From Stramenopiles sp. TOSAG23-6 (Eukaryota; Sar): a DNA stretch of 12,695 nt. The stretch spans positions 1 through 12,695 of the forward strand of contig LT636193.1 of assembly GCA_900128565.1 (NCBI GenBank). Reading direction: 5' to 3'. Of the stretch, positions 7,798 through 12,695 are shown one piece after another (the stretch's first letter is position 1; each line of letters begins with the position of its first letter). The notes below the pieces were generated by a model. The model did no database searches. It saw nothing but the letters and a program-made list of their open reading frames with translations, and was not told the DNA's origin. Made by a program: the position numbers and the translations under genes.

Positions 7798-7920
7798 ACT
7801 AGTCGTCAAAGTATAACCCTAACCTTACGTAGTACGTAGTATACAACTAGTCGTCAAAGTATAACCCTAACCCTAGTATACAACTAGTCGTCAAAGTATA
7901 ACCCTAACCCTAGTATACAA
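7798..7920. repeat. Tandem array built on telomere-type repeats, D/C spacer
   Basis: Three units start with ACTAGTCGTCAAAGTATAA at 7798, 7846 and 7883. Each carries ACCCTAACC or ACCCTAACCCTA and ends near GTATACAA. The first unit differs by an extra TACGTAGTACGTAGT segment. The D/C gap (7547-7952) holds otherwise only the tandem duplications above; 7708-7797 and 7921-7952 show nothing. Confidence 0.88.
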
Positions 7921-7952
7921 AAGGTATTCATTTCCTAATAGAATGAAATTGA

Positions 7953-8862
7953 TTATACATCTTCCCCACGCATTTTAGCTTCTTCCTGAGACTTCAATTT
8001 TTGTTCTTCAATTTTTGCTTCTTGTGCTTCTTGTGCTTTCGCTTTATTACCCATGTATTGTGTAAATGAAAGAAAAAATAATTAGGAACGAAATTTTTTT
8101 TACGAAAGAAAAAAAAAATCGAAATTCGTGAAATATTCACTTTTTGACAACATACAAAACTACCAATACACCAACACCAGCAAAACCGACCCACTGCATT
8201 CCTAAACTGAAATACATCCAACCATCACCAAACGCCTCATAAAGAGCAAGAGTAGCAACAAAAAAACCAATATAAAAAGCATAGAGACACACGAAAATTG
8301 TTATATATTGTGAAAAAATATTGTTTTTCTTTAAAGTTTTTTTGTTAGGTATGAAATTTCGTACGAAAAAACAAATTGAAAATTTTGAAATTGAAAACGT
8401 ACAATATAATTGCCCAGTCTCTTGGATCATTACCGAATAGACATGGCTTGTAACCAACTTTTTCAACAATCCAACCTGTTTTTCGCGGTACAATACCTTT
8501 TAAATCTGGTGGAAGCTGACTTACTTTATTGCCAAGTTCGTCTCTAAGTAGTTCACGCCCTAAGTCCCTCAGTATTTGGGACATTTGACTACCTGGAAGA
8601 GCCATGTCTTGTGCAGCAGCTTCACGGAATGCTTTCCTATACAACTGTAAATTTAGGATTACAACATAAAATATGAAGATAATTAGTCAAATTATAGATG
8701 GTACAGATATTTTCAAATGAGAACTTGTGTCTGGAAAGGTGAACTTACTCGTTGCTGGCGATATTCCTCTGTGTCCAAGAAATTACTTTTTGCCACAGAA
8801 GGCTTCCTTGGCTTCTTTTCCTCCAATTTCACACCAGCGGTGGTATTATTAATAGCATTCAT
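7953..8862 (-). CDS. Gene C: unrecognised small membrane protein with two transmembrane helices
   Basis: Four exons, 8862-8749, 8644-8403, 8302-8141 and 8052-7953, join to 206 codons (205 aa). The first intron is ordinary GT-AG, the other two belong to the introner family. Start ATG 8862 is the first in-frame ATG. The N-terminal ~115 residues are soluble and charged (EEYRQQRLYRKAFREAAAQD, then LRDLGRELLRDELGNKVSQL), followed by helix 1 (about 116-139), a short loop YEAFGDGWMYF, helix 2 (about 151-171), and a Lys/Glu/Gln-rich tail AKAQEAQEAKIEEQKLKSQE that should form a helix or coiled coil. Intron 2 falls inside helix 1 (ILTIFVCLYAF), and removal gives a continuous hydrophobic run, which supports the boundary. 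I do not recognise the family; an organelle-membrane assembly or subunit protein is possible but unsupported. Confidence 0.8.
8053..8140 (-). mobile_element. Introner C3, diverged (88 nt, phase 2)
   Basis: Minus strand: GTGAATATTTCACGAATTTC, internal AAATTTCGTTCCTAATT, ends TACACAATACAT. Flanks AA and AT. Removal joins VVK-K-GNKAKAQEA in frame to the stop at 7953. Confidence 0.82.
8303..8402 (-). mobile_element. Introner C2 (100 nt, phase 2)
   Basis: Minus strand: GTACGTTTTCAATTTC, internal TTCGTACGAAATTTCATACC then TAACA, ends TTCACAATATAT. Flanks TT before and AT at the end. Removal makes a continuous helix AIILTIFVCLYAF. Confidence 0.88.
8645..8748 (-). other. Canonical GT-AG intron of gene C (104 nt, phase 0)
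   Basis: Minus strand: starts GTAAGTTCACC, possible branch site TTGACTAAT, ends AAATTTACAG. It lacks every introner-family block. Removal joins YRQQR|LYRKAF. It shows that ordinary AG acceptors are used in this genome. Confidence 0.88.
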
Positions 8863-9263
8863 TTCCGAGCTTGGCAACGTAGAAAGGTGTCTTTAAATAG
8901 GGGGGAAAACCTACGATAAAATCAAATACTATCTCGAAAAATCTGGTGAGATGAGATTATGGATGGTCGGATGGTCGAAGAAAAAACACACCATTCGAAT
9001 ATGACACCAAAAAAAAACCAAACAGACAAAAAATTATGCGCAAACCTGTCGCTTCAGATCCTTGCTCAGATTTCGAGCGGCGCGCGTTATAAAATAATAA
9101 TGTTTGGATACGTTCGACGTAAAAAAGTATATGCGCGATAGTGCTTTTCTCGACACGTCTCTGCGGGATACACAATTTTTGTATTCCCGATTAGATAGAT
9201 ATAGCATCAGGTTCAGCCACCTTGCTTAGCTGTGTCATAAATAATTATCAGAAGAACCGGTGC
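8863..9263. promoter_or_regulatory. Divergent intergenic region between genes C and E
   Basis: Presumed promoters of both genes. Seen: TCTCGAAAAA at 8932, 70 nt upstream of the gene C ATG, matching the motif and spacing in the VIT promoter; CGACACGTC at 9151-9159 followed by TCTGCGGG, echoing the VIT/TRM5 promoter; a GC-rich patch GAGCGGCGCGCG near 9075. No tRNA or other gene recognised. Confidence 0.45.
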
Positions 9264-12200
9264 ATGAATCAAGAAAATCTACGTCGAGTAGATAGTATGG
9301 TTGAAAGTATTTCAGTAGTTGATGCTTCTTCTTGCTCTATACCAGGCCAGCCTCCAAAACATTGCATTGAACCTGTGGATCAATCTGCTTTAAAGTTGGC
9401 TAATGCGGAATGGAAGAAAAGCTGTAATAGTATTTTGAAGAAGAAGTCTTTAGACTTAAAAGACATGCGTATAAAATTGGCAAAAAAAATTCGGTTTCGT
9501 CGAGAATCGCGTTTATTGAAGAGACTAAAACGTGACGAAAATCTTGCTGCCACTCATGGTCGATTTCTGCGAGCAATGAGTTTGTCTTCTACTGCATCCA
9601 ATTATTCATATAAAAATTCTCGTAATAGTATTTCTGGTTCTCGCAAAGGCAGACCCCGTGGGAATGTTGCTTCCGTACCAACATCCTTACCTAATGGTCG
9701 ATCATTAGAAGGAAAAGGGGTTAGTAGTATAGTCAATACATCTAGTTCATTTGAAGGTACTACACGTATGGATATCGATGGTAGTACTGCTGTAAAAGAA
9801 AAAGAAGTTTCATCTCCATCCTTCCCCACAATGAGTGATGAATATAGACCACTAGAAAGAGTTGTGAGTGATCCTAATCCGTATAACTCATTACTCACTT
9901 CTTTACTTTTAAATAGTTTACGACAAAAACCTGTCAGCAGGCGACGTTTAAAAGCATTAGCCATCCAAGCATTACATAAGATTATCGGAGAAAGAAAGAA
10001 TTCAGGGAATAAGACTCCGAGGCCTTCCATTAAAGTTGCTCGTTTTGAATCAGCAAATTCGATGAAGGAACCTATTAAATTAGTACCAGCAACATCAATC
10101 ACTCGAAGAGGACCCGTATTGACATCAATAAGTTCTCATGTAAATTGTACAAATAATGATATTAATAATAGTTCTGAAAAATCATCTGAAAAGCAATCTT
10201 TGAACGGCTCTGATACTCTTCATGCTTCTATTTCTGAAAAATCATCTGAAAAGCAATCTTTGAACAGTTCTGTTCCTCTTCATGCTTCTGTTTCGGAAAA
10301 ATCATCTGAAAAGCAACCTTTGAATAGTTCTGAAATAGATGATTGTAATAAGCGTTACTCTAATAGCTCTAATATCTCCCGGTTACCTGGGAGACCATTA
10401 ACTCCAACTCCTGAGAAGTCTCCACAAAGAATGATTGAGAAAGAACCCGATGAACTAGATTTAAATGAGATGAGTAATACTACAGAAAAAGAATTAGCTA
10501 CATCTATTGTACAACAATCAAATGATACAAACAAACACGAAACAGCAGAGACAACAGAAAAAGAATTAGCTACATCTATTGTACAACAATCAAATGATAC
10601 AAACAAAACAGAAAATATTTTAAAGCCATTTGCAGCACCGGCAAATTCCTTCAAAGTTTTGACTGCAGATCTTCCTGCTGAAGGCATTGACCTTGTGAGA
10701 AAGATTGACGTTTGGTGTGATACATTTTGTGCTATTAGTCTTATAAATACTGGTGCTGGTTTAGCAGGGTATGGTGCAGGAGGTTCACGAAATAAACGGA
10801 AATGGTCAAGATTAGACCAAATGGTTTACGAATTGACACGTGTTGGTGAAATGGAAAAATTAGAAAAGTTAGCGGGTAAAACCCAGGCGAATTCAGCATA
10901 TGAATGGCTTTGGCAATATGCGGAAGAATGGAATACCCCATGGGAAGCTTTACTTATGGCAGAACGTGGTCATCTTCATCAGATCCAACGGAAATTCGGT
11001 ACACAAATTTTTAAAGCAGCTCACAAATGGGTTTGGGCAAGAGATGATTTTTGGCATCCAACTCCATATGTTCAATTAAAGGCACAACAAGGAAATTTCA
11101 AAAGTATTTGTGGAAGGTATCACCCTGATTTAAAAGTAGATAAATCAGCGTACGCGTGGGTTTGGCAAAGAAGCTTGAGTTGGCATGCACATCTAATTCA
11201 TTATCGTAGATTAGCAGGTCATCCTGATGTGCATGAATTAATTGACGATGAAATTTGTTCTTTGGATAGAAAACAAGATTGTCTTTTGGCTAATATTGAT
11301 AAACATGTCGAGTCTCTTTTGCATTTGCGACGAACTCGTCAAATGTTTATGGCACGTGAAGAAGCTTTAGTTCGTGATTTATGCAAAGAATCAAAAATTG
11401 ATCTCGGAATTCCAAATGAACCAATCAATGCAGGAGAACCAATTCGACTTCGTAATCTTCGATCTAAGCCACGCGGACACGTGGACCCTTTGATACACAA
11501 TCCAAAGAAAAGGAAAAGATTGAGTGATGATGCAAGATCTGCTCGAGATATATCTGATTCCAATGGTCGTACTGGTCCGTTCGGTTTTCTTCCTAATCGA
11601 GGAAATTACCGTAAAACGGTTTCGATTTGTGATTATAAAATTCCAGACATTATGACAGTTACCCCTTCTGGGACAACTACAAAGACTCGAACAAGAAGTA
11701 ATAGTGAAAACACATTAAATAGTTTAGATATAGATGGAGACAATACTGTTGAATCAGATTTGTGGTTAGAAATTAAATCAAAACCTGTTCTATGGCAGGA
11801 TATTAGTGCAAAATTTGAAGTTGTAAAAACGAAACGAGATGTACGTTTTCATGATTTTTTTTTTCAATTTTTTTTTTTTTTTGGTAAAAAAATTTTGTAC
11901 CTAACTAAAAAAATAAAAAAATATATATTTCTTCAAACTACATAAACCTCTCGGACATCATGAAGAAGCCATTGAAGGAGATTTCGCTTTGATCGGTGCT
12001 AAAAAACCTAAACGAAAATCAGGTTCAAAGTCTAGTGATACGGATGTATGTTTTAATTTTTTTAAATTCGTAGTTTTTTTTTCATACGAAATTTTGTACC
12101 TAACAAATTTTTTAGAAGTTTTTTTGAAATATTTTTCCAAAATACATAATGATAGAAAATTTCGTGGTCGGCGATCTTGGAAAAAACAAAAACATAGTGA

Positions 12201-12550
12201 AAGTCCGATAGATTCAATAGACGAAATTTCTGATGAAGATTCAGATTCTGGTTTGTCATATAAAGAGAAAAAAGCAAAACAGGCTGCGATTCGCAAAGTG
12301 TACGTCCCTAAATGTAGAATAATCGATATGTATGTTTTACTTTTTTTTTTTTTTTTATGAATTTTCTTTTTTTTTTTTTTTTTTATTTTTTTCGTACGGA
12401 ATTTCGTACCTAACGATATTTTACATTTTTTTTTTGTTCACAATATATATTTTACTCGGCTCGCCTTGGTTAGTAAAGCATGGTGCAACTTGTTATGAAG
12501 CAGCTGTACGAAATGTAAAATCTTGGATACATGATTTACAAGACATTTAG
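9264..12550 (+). CDS. Gene E: large unrecognised, probably nuclear protein with a Trp-rich triple repeat and AT-hook-like motif
   Basis: Exons 9264-11840, 11944-12045, 12148-12329 and 12451-12550 give 987 codons (986 aa). ATG 9264 is the first in-frame ATG. In order: basic segment KKIRFRRESRLLKRLKR; an AT-hook-like KGRPRG (128-133); Ser/Asn-rich low-complexity sequence holding a 20-residue repeat (EKSSEKQSLN) and a duplicated TEKELATSIVQQSNDTNK; then about 514-663 three related ~45-residue units with cores AYEWLWQYAEEW, AHKWVWARDDFW and AYAWVWQRSLSW; a Leu/Arg-rich probable coiled coil; and basic NLS-like runs NPKKRKR (746-752) and KKPKRKSGSK. These suggest a nuclear, DNA- or chromatin-associated protein, which is inference. 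No known domain is recognised. Three introners cluster in the last 720 nt of the gene, while exon 1 (2577 nt) has none. The last exon (LLGSPWLVKHGATCYEAAVR...) is the least certain; its stop TAG lies in a telomere-type repeat. Confidence 0.82.
10173..10330 (+). repeat. 20-residue coding repeat in gene E
   Basis: Period 60 nt: units at 10173-10232, 10233-10292 and a partial third to about 10330, coding EKSSEKQSLN followed by a Ser-rich spacer with PLHAS or TLHAS. Confidence 0.9.
10482..10607 (+). repeat. Exact 54-bp coding duplication in gene E
   Basis: 10482-10535 and 10554-10607 are identical (period 72 nt), coding TEKELATSIVQQSNDTNK twice. Identity at silent sites points to a recent duplication. 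Confidence 0.9.
11841..11943 (+). mobile_element. Introner E1 (103 nt, phase 0)
   Basis: Starts GTACGTTTTCATGATT, long T-tracts, internal AAAATTTTGTACCTAACT, then an A-rich stretch and TCAAACTACAT. Flanks AT/AT. Joins KTKRD|KPLGHHEE in frame. Confidence 0.88.
12046..12147 (+). mobile_element. Introner E2 (102 nt, phase 0, frame-neutral)
   Basis: Starts GTATGTTTTAATTTTT, internal TTCATACGAAATTTTGTACC then TAACA, ends CCAAAATACAT. Flanks AT/AT. It is 34 codons long with no in-frame stop, so retention would insert a hydrophobic 34-residue segment. Confidence 0.85.
12330..12450 (+). mobile_element. Introner E3 (121 nt, phase 2)
   Basis: Starts GTATGTTTTAC, long T-tracts, internal TTCGTACGGAATTTCGTACC then TAACGA, ends TTCACAATATATAT. 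The cut at 12450 (equivalently 12328-12448) leads into LLGSPWLVKHG; a cut of 12330-12448 would meet a stop after eight codons. Confidence 0.75.
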
Positions 12551-12640
12551 GGTTAGGGTTAGGTATAGATGATGTACAAGACATTTAGTGTTAGGGTTAG
12601 TGTTAGGTATAGATGATGTACAAGACATTTAGGGTTAGGA
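12533..12640. repeat. Tandem telomere-type array overlapping the end of gene E
   Basis: Units begin GATTTACAAGACATTT (12533), GATGTACAAGACATTT (12571) and again (12615), each followed by TTAGGG-type repeats (partly TTAGTG) and GTATAGAT. The first unit is coding (DLQDI) and the TAG stop (12548-12550) is part of the first TTAGGG. Beyond 12640 only AT-rich sequence is seen. Confidence 0.88.
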
Positions 12641-12695
12641 TACTATTATATTTTATAAATGTAATTGTTTTTTTTGTTTGGTATACAATGTACTA

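Noticed and set aside
8957-9175. Short open frames on both strands in the C/E spacer
   Set aside because: 60-72 codons, overlapping one another, no recognisable motif, and sited where promoters are expected.
10173-10330. CRISPR-like regular repeats
   Set aside because: Period-60 units are in-frame coding repeats in a eukaryotic gene with no spacer diversity.
1-12450. Ciliate-style internal eliminated sequences
   Set aside because: Short, AT-rich, dinucleotide-bounded copies resemble these, but strict sense orientation, a branch-like block, standard stop codons and TTAGGG rather than ciliate telomeres argue for RNA-level removal. Not fully excluded without RNA.

Overview
The window is nuclear DNA from a microbial eukaryote: AT-rich, T-tract-rich, with intron-split genes, standard stop codons and TTAGGG/CCCTAA telomere-type repeats scattered inside it. 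I cannot fix the lineage from the sequence. A plant/alga/fungus-like vacuolar iron transporter argues against an animal, and a protist alga is my best but weak guess.

Layout: (A) 56-4385 (+), the 3' part of a large Gln/Ser/Asn-rich protein split by at least 11 introns; (B) 4542-5643 (-), a VIT1/CCC1-type iron transporter with one intron, convergent with A; (D) 6021-7546 (+), tRNA (guanine37-N1)-methyltransferase TRM5, divergent from B; (C) 7953-8862 (-), an unrecognised two-helix membrane protein, convergent with D across a repeat-rich spacer; (E) 9264-12550 (+), a large unrecognised, probably nuclear protein with a Trp-rich triple repeat, divergent from C. The genes show no shared pathway; the two intergenic divergent regions are the likely promoters.

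The standout is a family of 20 closely similar intervening sequences, mostly 88-121 nt, that interrupt all five genes, always in the sense direction. They share a GTACG/GTATG start, an internal block TTTCGTACGAAATTTTGTACCTAAC, and an end such as CCAAAATACAT or CACAATATAT. Removing each one, with exactly one copy of a flanking dinucleotide, restores the frame: the totals are 1034 (partial A), 335, 457, 206 and 987 codons including stops. In TRM5 it also rebuilds the conserved NPESYKYLKEN block, and in gene A it rebuilds two copies of VPPGIGPGE. These introns therefore end in AT, AC or TT, not AG, while one ordinary GTAAGT...CAG intron sits in gene C. The flanking dinucleotide is duplicated in 15 of 18 complete copies (AT, AC or TT), as expected for a 2-bp target-site duplication. 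This looks like a mobile introner family whose removal does not use an AG acceptor.

A second theme is telomere-type repeats at internal sites: four lie inside coding exons of gene A, one set forms the D/C spacer tandem array, and one supplies the stop codon and trailing tandem array of gene E. Several are bracketed by short direct duplications.

Intron coordinates below use the convention that the intron begins at GT and includes the last dinucleotide; where flanks match, the exact cut is ambiguous by up to 2 nt.
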